Positions 1 through 6,234 of a stretch of 12,345 nt of DNA are shown here, piece by piece. A program made the position numbers and the translations under genes. Within the stretch, counting starts at the first letter, position 1. Each line of letters starts with the position of its first letter. Location: the NCBI GenBank assembly GCA_964636675.1, contig CAZWUO010000102.1, positions 1 through 12,345 on the forward strand, written 5' to 3'. Source of the stretch: JALUUH01 sp964636675 (GTDB lineage: Bacteria > Pseudomonadota > Gammaproteobacteria > S012-40). The notes under the pieces were generated by a model that saw only the letters and a list, made by a program, of their open reading frames with translations, made no database searches and was not told the DNA's origin.

Positions 1-189
1 GCTCACCGTATCACCCTCATTGGCCTGATTGGTTTCATCATGCGCTTTCAGCTTAGTAGAACGCTTAACATACTTGCCATAGATCGGATGCGGCTCTTTG
101 CGCTCGATCAGCACGGTAATCGTTTTCTCCATTTTATTGCTGATAACTTTGCCTTGCACAGTACGCACAGCATTTACTTCTTCAGTCAT
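1..189 (-). CDS. rpsQ: 30S ribosomal protein S17 (partial, C-terminus off the window)
   Basis: Primary 16S rRNA-binding protein that helps assemble the 5' domain of the 30S subunit. Only the first 63 residues are present, of about 84 usual for the family; the gene runs off the left edge. Visible family features are the OB-fold start VQGKVISNKMEKTITV (residues 11-26), the basic HPIYGKYVKRSTK stretch (34-46) and the HDE-N-GD signature (49-60). Where E. coli has a Cys after HDENNE, this protein has an Ala, a tolerated position. The ATG overlaps the TGA of rpmC as ATGA, so translation is probably coupled to L29. The missing part should carry the conserved RPLSKTK-type tail. Identity is firm from both sequence and its usual place after rpmC. 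Confidence 0.95.
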   Translation of the reverse strand, partial: MTEEVNAVRTVQGKVISNKMEKTITVLIERKEPHPIYGKYVKRSTKLKAHDETNQANEGDTVS

Positions 190-386
190 TGTTTGGCACT
201 CTTCATTTTCTCGTTCATTACAGTCTTCACTCGGGCGATGCTCCTACGAACGCTTTTGAGCTCGGTGTGCTGCCCTAACTGACCTGTAGCATGTTGCATG
301 CGAAGATTAAACTGATTCCGCAATAACTCTTCTATTTCTTTTCCAAGCGCTTCGAGGTCTTTTTCTCTTAACTCACTGGCTTTCAT
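186..386 (-). CDS. rpmC: 50S ribosomal protein L29
   Basis: Small two-helix protein that binds 23S rRNA near the polypeptide exit tunnel, next to L23, where nascent-chain factors such as trigger factor and SRP dock. The 66-residue product is the usual family length. It shows the N-terminal KASELREK motif, a long charged helix (EKDLEALGKEIEELLRNQFN), the central NLRMQHATGQL segment and the C-terminal helix with RRSIARVKTVMNEK. The ATG follows the rplP stop codon with no gap (TAGATG), and its Shine-Dalgarno-like GGTGAT lies inside the end of rplP. The stop overlaps the rpsQ start by 4 nt. Both junctions suggest coupled translation of L16, L29 and S17. Confidence 0.97.
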   Translation of the reverse strand: MKASELREKDLEALGKEIEELLRNQFNLRMQHATGQLGQHTELKSVRRSIARVKTVMNEKMKSAKQ

Positions 387-800
387 CTATATCACCGTTC
401 GTGTCACAAAGGTTGTTCCGATTGGTAATTTGGCAGCAGCTAATTTGAATGCTTCCCTAGCCACTTCCTCAGTAACACCTTCCATTTCATATAACATGCG
501 ACCAGGCTGAATTTGTGCAACCCAGTATTCGACATTACCTTTACCTTTACCCATTCTAACTTCTAGCGGCTTTTCGGTAATCGGTTTGTCAGGAAATATT
601 CGAATCCAAATTTTTCCACCACGCTTAATATGCCGAGTCATTGCACGCCGCGCTGCCTCGATTTGCCGCGCTGTAATTCGACCTCTAGCAGTAGCTTTTA
701 AACCAAACTCTCCAAAGCTCACTTTATTTCCAGTCGCCGCCCAACCGCGGTTTCTGCCTTTAAATTGCTTTCTAAATTTTGTACGTTTAGGCTGTAACAT
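387..800 (-). CDS. rplP: 50S ribosomal protein L16
   Basis: Late-assembling 50S protein that sits near the peptidyl-transferase centre and contacts the A-site tRNA elbow. The 137-residue product matches E. coli L16 (136) with a one-residue insertion near position 21-25. Conserved blocks seen are MLQPKRTKFRKQFKGRNRG at the N-terminus, ARQIEAARRAMTRHIKRGGK (44-63), IWIRIFPDKPITEKP (64-78) and VRMGKGKGNVEYW (81-93). Arg82 is the counterpart of the arginine that RoxA/YcfD hydroxylates in E. coli; whether this organism has that enzyme is unknown. AAGGAT precedes the ATG by about 7 nt and lies in the last codons of rpsC, whose stop is 4 nt upstream. Confidence 0.98.
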   Translation of the reverse strand: MLQPKRTKFRKQFKGRNRGWAATGNKVSFGEFGLKATARGRITARQIEAARRAMTRHIKRGGKIWIRIFPDKPITEKPLEVRMGKGKGNVEYWVAQIQPGRMLYEMEGVTEEVAREAFKLAAAKLPIGTTFVTRTVI

Positions 801-804
801 CTTG

Positions 805-1494
805 CTATCCTTTTACCGCAGACGGTGCTTTTTTCGAGTGATCGTCTTCTTCAATCTCGGTGGGCCGCTCAAAAATCTCGCCTTTAAATATCCAGACTTT
901 TACGCCAATAATTCCGTATGTCGTCAATGCTTCAGCTAAACCGTAATCGATATCAGCACGCAGGGTATGCAGTGGTACTCGACCCTCTCGATACCATTCG
1001 CCACGTGCAATTTCAGCCCCATTTAATCGACCAGCAACATTAATACGAATCCCTTTAGCGCCGATGCGCATGGCATTGGTGACTGCCCGTTTCATCGCCC
1101 GACGAAACATTATTCGTTTCTCTAGTTGCTGCGCCACGCTTTCAGCAACAAGCTGCGCGTCTAACTCAGGCTTACGAATTTCCTCAATATTAATATGTAC
1201 AGGGATACCCATCATTTTCGAAACTTCTTTACGAAGCCTCTCGATGTCTTCGCCTTTTTTTCCGATAACGATTCCTGGCCTAGCCGTATAGATAGTAATA
1301 CGCGCGTTTTTTGCAGGGCGTTGAATTTGAATGCGACTCACTGAGGCATGCTGCAGTTTTTTCTTAAGATATTCACGTACTTGAATATCGTTGTTTAAGT
1401 AATTCGCATAGTCTTTAGTTTCCGCATACCACTTAGAATTCCAGTCGGTGACTATTCCTAAGCGAAAACCTGTTGGATGTACTTTCTGACCCAT
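805..1494 (-). CDS. rpsC: 30S ribosomal protein S3
   Basis: Head protein of the 30S subunit that lines the mRNA entry channel with S4 and S5 and contributes to mRNA helicase activity. At 229 residues it is close to E. coli S3 (233). The N-terminal MGQKVHPTGFRLG is characteristic. A type II KH domain is visible with its GKKG loop at residues 78-81. The C-terminal S3 domain contains KGIRINVAGRLNGAEIARGE and the GRVPLHTLRADIDYG block. The C-terminal tail (EEDDHSKKAPSAVKG) is low-complexity and charged, as is common. A good GAGGGAG ribosome-binding site overlaps the 12-nt gap after the rplV stop. The next gene, rplP, starts 4 nt after its stop. Confidence 0.98.
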   Translation of the reverse strand: MGQKVHPTGFRLGIVTDWNSKWYAETKDYANYLNNDIQVREYLKKKLQHASVSRIQIQRPAKNARITIYTARPGIVIGKKGEDIERLRKEVSKMMGIPVHINIEEIRKPELDAQLVAESVAQQLEKRIMFRRAMKRAVTNAMRIGAKGIRINVAGRLNGAEIARGEWYREGRVPLHTLRADIDYGLAEALTTYGIIGVKVWIFKGEIFERPTEIEEDDHSKKAPSAVKG

Positions 1495-1506
1495 TATCGG
1501 CTCCCT

Positions 1507-1839
1507 CTACTGATCCGAAACAGTCACGCATATGTGACTGCTGCGTTTCAAAATACGATCAGCGCGACCTTTCGCTCGCGGCTGAATTCTTTTTTGGGTA
1601 GGACCTTCGTCAATCGTGACAGCACTCACTCGGAGTTCGTCAATATCGGCCCCTTCATTATGCTCAGCATTTGCGATTGCAGACTCCAATACCTTTTTAA
1701 TAATACCCGAAGCCTTTTTTTGGCTGAAACTCAAATAAGTCAGGGCTTTCTCGACTTCTTGACCTCGAATTGCATCTGCAACTAATCTTGCTTTTTGCGG
1801 TGAAATTCGTGAATAACGTAGTTTTGCGTATACCTGCAT
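1507..1839 (-). CDS. rplV: 50S ribosomal protein L22
   Basis: 23S rRNA-binding protein that touches all rRNA domains and whose long beta-hairpin lines the peptide exit tunnel at the constriction with L4. Its 110 residues equal the E. coli length. Recognisable parts are the N-terminal RYSRISPQKARLVADAIRG, the helix KKASGIIKKVLESAIANAEHN and the tunnel hairpin around GPTQKRIQPRAKGRADRI (about 79-96). The hairpin is of normal length, with no deletion or duplication of the kind that gives macrolide resistance. It starts 11 nt after the rpsS stop; AGGG motifs in that gap can serve as the ribosome-binding site. Confidence 0.98.
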   Translation of the reverse strand: MQVYAKLRYSRISPQKARLVADAIRGQEVEKALTYLSFSQKKASGIIKKVLESAIANAEHNEGADIDELRVSAVTIDEGPTQKRIQPRAKGRADRILKRSSHICVTVSDQ

Positions 1840-1850
1840 TGCCCTACCCT

Positions 1851-2123
1851 TTATCTTGATTTTCTATCTGCTACGTGACCACGATAGGTACGAGTGATTG
1901 AAAATTCACCGAGCTTATGCCCCACCATGTTTTCGTTAATTATCACGGGAACATGTTGTCGACCATTATGCACCGCTAGCGTCAAACCTACCATATCGGG
2001 AATAATCATTGAGCGCCGCGACCACGTTTTAATGGGACGTCGACTGTTTTCTTCAACCGCTTTACTTACTTTTTTGAGCAAGTGCGCATCGATGAATGGA
2101 CCTTTTTTGATTGAACGTGGCAT
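1851..2123 (-). CDS. rpsS: 30S ribosomal protein S19
   Basis: Head protein of the 30S subunit that pairs with S13 and forms an intersubunit bridge near the A and P sites. The 90-residue product (92 in E. coli) begins with the family signature PRSIKKGPFIDAHLLKKV and holds the diagnostic TWSRRSMIIPDMVG, HNGRQHVPV and GHKLGEFSITRTYRGH blocks. AGAGGAA lies about 7 nt before the ATG, in the 30-nt gap after the rplB stop. Its position between rplB and rplV is the standard S10-cluster order. Nothing unusual is seen. Confidence 0.98.
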   Translation of the reverse strand: MPRSIKKGPFIDAHLLKKVSKAVEENSRRPIKTWSRRSMIIPDMVGLTLAVHNGRQHVPVIINENMVGHKLGEFSITRTYRGHVADRKSR

Positions 2124-2153
2124 GCTTATTCCTCTATATAGCCAATTACTTAT

Positions 2154-2978
2154 CTACTTATTTCTGCGCCGAACAATGAGTTTATCAGTGCGCTTATTTT
2201 TCCGCGTTTTATAACCTTTTGTCGGCATCCCCCAAGGAGACACTGGATGTCTGCCACCTGAAGTACGCCCCTCACCACCACCATGCGGGTGATCAACGGG
2301 GTTCATTGCGACACCGCGCACCGTCGGACGAATTCCCAACCAGCGCTTCGCGCCTGCTTTACCCACAGAGCGTAAATTATGCTCTGAGTTACTGACTTCC
2401 CCCATCGTTGCACGACTATCTGCAAGAACCTTTCTAATTTCTCCAGAACGTAAGCGCAACATAGCATGCTGGCCTTCTTTCGCAACCAGTTGCGCAGAAG
2501 CACCCGCGCTACGCGCGATTTGCGCACCCTTGCCAGGCTTAAGCTCAATACAATGTACGGTACTACCAACGGGAATATTCCGTAGGGGCAAACAATTTCC
2601 AACCTTAATCGGCGCGTCACTTCCAGATACAATTTTATCTCCAGCACTGACTCCCTTTGGCGCAATAATATAACGACGCTCACCATCTACATAACACAGC
2701 AAGGCGATGTTCGCCGTCCGATTAGGATCGTATTCTATCGTTTCGATGGTGGCTGGCACACCATCTTTGCTACGTTTCCAGTCAATGATTCGATAATGTT
2801 GTTTATGCCCACCACCACGATGCCTTACCGTGATGCGACCCGCGTTATTGCGTCCTGCGTTTTGCTTCTGCTTCTCTAACAAACTCGCGTGAGGCTTGCC
2901 TTTATGCAAGTCTTTATTTACAACCTTAACGACAAATCTTCGTCCTGCTGAGGTTGGTTTTGTTTTAATTACTGCCAT
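2154..2978 (-). CDS. rplB: 50S ribosomal protein L2
   Basis: Core 50S protein needed for subunit association, tRNA binding and organisation of the peptidyl-transferase region. The 274 residues match the usual 273-277. The N-terminal OB-fold contains RHRGGGHKQHYRIIDWKR (52-69). The C-terminal SH3-like domain ends in MNPVDHPHGGGEGRTSGGRH (225-244), followed by the basic PWGMPTKGYKTRKNKRTDK tail. His230 corresponds to the conserved E. coli His229 implicated in ribosome activity. The gene starts 28 nt after rplW, with an AGGAAAGG/AGGTAAAGAG ribosome-binding region. The gap also holds a 10-bp GCTAGCTAGC palindrome of no evident role. Confidence 0.98.
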   Translation of the reverse strand: MAVIKTKPTSAGRRFVVKVVNKDLHKGKPHASLLEKQKQNAGRNNAGRITVRHRGGGHKQHYRIIDWKRSKDGVPATIETIEYDPNRTANIALLCYVDGERRYIIAPKGVSAGDKIVSGSDAPIKVGNCLPLRNIPVGSTVHCIELKPGKGAQIARSAGASAQLVAKEGQHAMLRLRSGEIRKVLADSRATMGEVSNSEHNLRSVGKAGAKRWLGIRPTVRGVAMNPVDHPHGGGEGRTSGGRHPVSPWGMPTKGYKTRKNKRTDKLIVRRRNK

Positions 2979-3006
2979 TACTCTTTACCTTTCCTGGCTA
3001 GCTAGC

Positions 3007-3306
3007 TTAATCGGTGCTCGCAAAATCGATTTCAGAACCTGCTTGCAACGCAACATACGCCTTTTTCCAATCTGGACGACGACCGCCAGGGCCACGCTGT
3101 TTGCGTTTGGTTTTGCCCTTCATATTAAGCACACGCACATCACCTACTTTGACGTCAAACATAAGCTCAACGGCTGCTTTAACTTCCTGTTTTGTTGCAT
3201 CCTTCACGACCTTAAAGGAAACGAGGGCTCCGCTTTCGCCAAGCACTGTTGTTTTTTCTGAAACATGTGGCGCCAACAATACTTTCATCAATCGCTGTCG
3301 ATTCAT
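3007..3306 (-). CDS. rplW: 50S ribosomal protein L23
   Basis: Exit-tunnel rim protein that is the docking site for trigger factor and SRP. Its 99 residues are near the E. coli length (100). The N-terminal RLMKVLLAPHVSEKT motif, the KFKVVKDATKQEVK-like segment seen here as FKVVKDATKQEVKAAVELMF, the flexible tunnel loop GKTKRKQRGPGGRRPDWKKA and the beta-strand YVALQAGSEIDF are all present. The ATG overlaps the rplD TGA as ATGA, and there is only a weak independent ribosome-binding site, so translation is probably coupled to L4. There are no signs of damage. Confidence 0.97.
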   Translation of the reverse strand: MNRQRLMKVLLAPHVSEKTTVLGESGALVSFKVVKDATKQEVKAAVELMFDVKVGDVRVLNMKGKTKRKQRGPGGRRPDWKKAYVALQAGSEIDFASTD

Positions 3307-3923
3307 CCCAATAGCTCCTCGATTTTTTTCACTGCATCCACAGTCATCAATACTTTTTCGTACGCAATCAATGATACCGGGTCTATTTTGGAGACATCAC
3401 GCGCTTCAAGTTTATGCACATTTCGCGAGGACAAATAAAGCTTTTCATCAAATTCCGAGGAAACGATTAAAGCATTATCTACTACGCCCAAATTTTTGAG
3501 CTTACTTAATAGCTCTTTGGTTTTTGGCGTGTCCATCTGTAAACTATCAATAAGCATTAACCGATCTTGGCGCACTAACTCTGACAAGATAGAGCACATC
3601 GCACTGCGCCGCATTTTTTTATTGACTTTCTGTGAATGATCTACCGGGGACGAAGCAAAAGTTTTACCACCTCCGCGCCAAATCGGGCTGCGGATAGTAC
3701 CTGCGCGCGCACGCCCTGTGCCTTTTTGACGCCATGGCTTAGCACCGCCGCCGCGCACATCAGAACGACTCTTATGAGCTCGGGTGCCTCTCCTTGCTCC
3801 AGCAAGATGCGCAACAACAACTTGATGAATTAACGCTTCGTTAAAAGCTTTTTGAAATACAGCCTCAGACACCTCAACACTAGAACTCGAATCACCTTCT
3901 ACTGTAGCAACTTTCAATTCCAT
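3303..3923 (-). CDS. rplD: 50S ribosomal protein L4
   Basis: Early-assembly 50S protein whose extended loop lines the peptide exit tunnel; in E. coli free L4 also represses its own S10 operon at transcription and translation. The 206-residue product (201 in E. coli) carries FNEALIHQVVVAHLAGARRG (28-47), then the tunnel loop with GGGAKPWRQKGTGRARAG and SPIWRGGGKTF, then DHSQKVNKKMRR and a Rossmann-like C-terminal domain containing LSELVRQDRL and IDPVSLIAYEKVLMT. The extra length is near the N-terminus (EGDSSSSVE). A clear GAGGAGA ribosome-binding site overlaps the rplC stop, 10 nt upstream. The E. coli L4 target leader is absent from the usual place upstream of rpsJ, so its regulatory role here is uncertain. 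Confidence 0.98.
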   Translation of the reverse strand: MELKVATVEGDSSSSVEVSEAVFQKAFNEALIHQVVVAHLAGARRGTRAHKSRSDVRGGGAKPWRQKGTGRARAGTIRSPIWRGGGKTFASSPVDHSQKVNKKMRRSAMCSILSELVRQDRLMLIDSLQMDTPKTKELLSKLKNLGVVDNALIVSSEFDEKLYLSSRNVHKLEARDVSKIDPVSLIAYEKVLMTVDAVKKIEELLG

Positions 3924-3933
3924 AATAATCTCC

Positions 3934-4578
3934 TCACGCCCGCGTCTTAATGGCAGGGCGAATAATTAAATCCCCTCCCTTTGCACCGGGAACTGAACCC
4001 TTGACGAGGATTAAGTTTTTATCAACGTCAACACGAACAACCTCTAGGTTTTGTCGGGTGCAGCGAACGTTACCCATCTGCCCCGCCATTTTTTTACCCT
4101 TGAATACCCGGCCAGGTGTTTGGTTTTGCCCAATAGAACCCGGAGCACGATGAGAGATGGAATTGCCATGAGTGGCATCTTGCATTGAAAAATTGTGGCG
4201 CTTAACCGCACCGGCAAATCCTTTACCGATACTGGTGCCCGTAACATCTACTTTTTTGATATCTGAAAAAATACCAACATTGATTTGCTGGCCAATAGCG
4301 TGCTCTTCGCCAGCAGGCGATGCCAAGCGAAACTCCCAAAGACCGCGACCGGCTTCGGTATTTGCCTTAGCAAAGTGCCCAGCCATTTGTTTGGTCACAC
4401 GGCTAGCGCGGCGAGACCCAGTGGTGACTTGGATAGCTTCGTAGCCATCTGTCGCAACCGTTTTGACTTGCGTTATACGATTAGGTTGAACTTCAATTAC
4501 AGTAACTGGCACAGATTCACCCACTTCGGTGAATATCCGTGTCATACCACATTTACGTCCGATGACACCAATAGTCAT
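3934..4578 (-). CDS. rplC: 50S ribosomal protein L3
   Basis: One of the first proteins to bind 23S rRNA; its central extension reaches the peptidyl-transferase centre. The 214 residues fit the bacterial family (209 in E. coli). Seen are the N-terminal GVIGRKCGMTRIFTE block, VDVTGTSIGKGFAGAVKRHNF, and the extension SHRAPGSIGQNQTPGRVFKG with KKMAGQMGN. The Gln of GQNQTPG matches the residue methylated by PrmB in E. coli. The C-terminal VKGSVPGAKGGDLIIRPA is typical. AGAGGAT lies about 7 nt before the ATG. It is preceded by a 92-nt gap after rpsJ, the longest within the S10 group. Confidence 0.98.
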   Translation of the reverse strand: MTIGVIGRKCGMTRIFTEVGESVPVTVIEVQPNRITQVKTVATDGYEAIQVTTGSRRASRVTKQMAGHFAKANTEAGRGLWEFRLASPAGEEHAIGQQINVGIFSDIKKVDVTGTSIGKGFAGAVKRHNFSMQDATHGNSISHRAPGSIGQNQTPGRVFKGKKMAGQMGNVRCTRQNLEVVRVDVDKNLILVKGSVPGAKGGDLIIRPAIKTRA

Positions 4579-4670
4579 TTTTATATCCTCTTCACACCAA
4601 TTTCGATTGACTGGCGTTGCTTCTCAAATTAATGGCACTTAATCACAGCAGAGTGCTAATATTAGAACAA
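4579..4670 (-). other. 92-nt gap between rpsJ and rplC with a small inverted repeat
   Basis: This is the longest gap within the S10 group. It contains a 5-bp inverted repeat GCACT/AGTGC (arms 4635-4639 and 4652-4656, loop 12 nt) and the rplC ribosome-binding site AGAGGAT near its end. There is no T run to make a terminator. A promoter-like pair TTGTTC-17 nt-TGTGAT exists just after the rpsJ stop but is weak (3/6 and 4/6 matches). It may carry mRNA structure for control of rplC, but nothing firm is seen. Confidence 0.35.
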
Positions 4671-4982
4671 TTAGTTCAATTTAATCTGCACATCTATACC
4701 AGCAGCAAGATCTAATTTCATCAGAGCATCTACCGTTTTGTCCGTAGGATCAACAATATCCATTAAACGTTTATGCGTTCTAATTTCATATTGGTCACGC
4801 GCATCTTTATTCACATGCGGTGAAGTAAGCACGGTGAACTTTTCAATTTTTGTAGGTAGCGGAATTGGCCCACGAATATGCGCGCCAGTTCTCTTCGCCG
4901 TTTCAACAATCTCTCTGGTCGAAACATCAATCAAGCGATGATCGAAACCTTTTAAACGAATACGAATACGTTGATTAGTCAT
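4671..4982 (-). CDS. rpsJ: 30S ribosomal protein S10 / NusE
   Basis: Head protein of the 30S subunit that also acts as NusE, binding NusB in rRNA antitermination and NusG to couple ribosome and polymerase. The 103 residues equal the E. coli length and start with QRIRIRLKGFDHRLID. The GAHIRGPIPLPTKIEKFTVL segment includes the loop that reaches into the 30S head. The SPHVNKDARDQYEIRTHKR block (54-72) is nearly identical to E. coli. The start lies only 8 nt after the tuf stop; the best ribosome-binding candidate is the weak GAG of the last tuf codon, about 11 nt away. Translation therefore probably relies on ribosomes finishing tuf. Confidence 0.98.
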   Translation of the reverse strand: MTNQRIRIRLKGFDHRLIDVSTREIVETAKRTGAHIRGPIPLPTKIEKFTVLTSPHVNKDARDQYEIRTHKRLMDIVDPTDKTVDALMKLDLAAGIDVQIKLN

Positions 4983-4990
4983 AATATTTT

Positions 4991-6181
4991 TTACTCAATA
5001 ATTTTAGCAACAACACCAGCACCTACCGTGCGCCCACCTTCGCGGATCGCAAAGCGTAAACCATCTTCCATCGCGATTGGCGCAATGAGCTCTACCTTTA
5101 TACTGATATTGTCTCCCGGCATCACCATTTCTACGCCTTCCGGTAATTCCACCGCACCCGTCACATCCGTGGTACGAAAGTAAAACTGCGGACGATATCC
5201 TTTAAAGAATGGCGTATGCCGCCCTCCTTCGTCCTTGCTCAACACATAAACTTCCGCTTCAAAATGCGTATGCGGATTAATCGTACCTGGCTTAGCCAAT
5301 ACTTGCCCACGCTCTACATCTTCGCGCTTCGTGCCGCGTAATAAAATCCCACAGTTGTCGCCCGCTCGCCCTTCATCCAGTAACTTGCGAAACATTTCTA
5401 CACCCGTCACCGTCGACTTGACCGTCTCGCGGATACCGATAATTTCAACTTCTTCGCCAACCTTGACAATCCCTCGCTCGATTCGACCCGTCACAACCGT
5501 TCCGCGACCGGATATCGAGAAGACGTCTTCAATCGGCATCAGAAAACTGCCTTCAATCGCCCGCTCCGGCTCCGGAATATAACTGTCCATTGCGGCTACT
5601 AATTTATCGATGGACTGCGTGCCTATCTCCGAGTTATCGCCTTCTAAGGCCTTTAAGGCTGATCCTATTATAACCGGGGTGTCGTCGCCTGGAAATTCGT
5701 ATACATCTAATAACTCGCGCACTTCCATCTCAACCAACTCGAGCAACTCTTCGTCATCCACCATGTCTGCTTTATTCAGATACACGATGATATACGGTAC
5801 ACCGACTTGGCGAGACAATAAAATATGCTCTCGCGTTTGCGGCATTGGGCCATCGGCCGCTGAACAAACTAATATCGCGCCATCCATTTGCGCCGCACCC
5901 GTGATCATGTTTTTAACATAATCCGCATGCCCCGGACAATCAACGTGCGCATAATGGCGATTCGCAGACTCGTATTCTACATGCGCTGTCGCTATCGTGA
6001 TTCCTCGCGCTCTTTCTTCCGGCGCACTGTCGATATTCGCGTAGTCTTTAAACTCGCCTCCGTGCTTTTCCGCCATGCACTTGGTCAACGCCGCAGTTAG
6101 GGTCGTTTTTCCGTGATCTACGTGACCGATTGTGCCTACATTGACATGCGGCTTCGTACGTTCAAATTTTTCCTTGGACAC
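4991..6181 (-). CDS. tuf: Translation elongation factor Tu
   Basis: GTPase that delivers aminoacyl-tRNA to the ribosomal A site. The 396 residues are close to E. coli EF-Tu (394). Domain 1 shows GHVDHGKT (G1, 19-26), the switch I end RGIT (59-62), DCPGH (G3, 81-85, with catalytic His85), NKAD (G4, 136-139) and SALK (G5, 174-177). Domains 2 and 3 follow, with GRGTVVTGRIERG, GGRHTPFFKGYRPQFYFRTTD and the C-terminal GRTVGAGVVAKIIE. G4 reads NKAD where E. coli has NKCD. The start codon is GTG, as in E. coli tufA; a GAGGT lies 9 nt upstream, supporting this choice. It sits 53 nt after fusA. A second tuf copy elsewhere in the genome cannot be judged from here. Confidence 0.98.
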   Translation of the reverse strand: MSKEKFERTKPHVNVGTIGHVDHGKTTLTAALTKCMAEKHGGEFKDYANIDSAPEERARGITIATAHVEYESANRHYAHVDCPGHADYVKNMITGAAQMDGAILVCSAADGPMPQTREHILLSRQVGVPYIIVYLNKADMVDDEELLELVEMEVRELLDVYEFPGDDTPVIIGSALKALEGDNSEIGTQSIDKLVAAMDSYIPEPERAIEGSFLMPIEDVFSISGRGTVVTGRIERGIVKVGEEVEIIGIRETVKSTVTGVEMFRKLLDEGRAGDNCGILLRGTKREDVERGQVLAKPGTINPHTHFEAEVYVLSKDEGGRHTPFFKGYRPQFYFRTTDVTGAVELPEGVEMVMPGDNISIKVELIAPIAMEDGLRFAIREGGRTVGAGVVAKIIE

Positions 6182-6190
6182 AGCTCAAAT

Positions 6191-6195
6191 ACCTC
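6191..6195 (-). promoter_or_regulatory. Ribosome-binding site that supports the GTG start of tuf
   Basis: GAGGT on the minus strand lies 9 nt upstream of the GTG at 6179-6181. An ATG overlapping this site (ATGAGG) is out of frame with tuf, so GTG is the only sensible start matching the conserved SKEKFERTKPHVN N-terminus. Confidence 0.75.
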
Positions 6196-6234
6196 ATTAA
6201 ATTTTTGTTAACAACCAAATGCTTCCACAAATAC

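Noticed and set aside
40..282. Plus-strand open frames, here and throughout (for example 586-939, 3014-3499, 6917-7321, 11341-11649)
   Set aside because: All lie opposite well-identified conserved genes, lack family resemblance and show no convincing ribosome-binding sites. They are antisense shadows.
2997..3006. GCTAGCTAGC palindrome between rplW and rplB
   Set aside because: Short, self-overlapping tetranucleotide repeat with no loop or T run; no functional context.
4650..4672. Promoter-like TTGTTC-17-TGTGAT after rpsJ
   Set aside because: Only 3/6 and 4/6 matches to consensus; such matches are frequent in AT-rich spacers.
4991..6181. Possible compositional difference of tuf from neighbours (spot counts of 45-58% GC on three lines against 45-47% on two fusA lines)
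   Set aside because: Too few lines counted and the ranges overlap. The gene order and protein are normal, so transfer is not supported. Highly expressed tuf genes often have distinct codon use.
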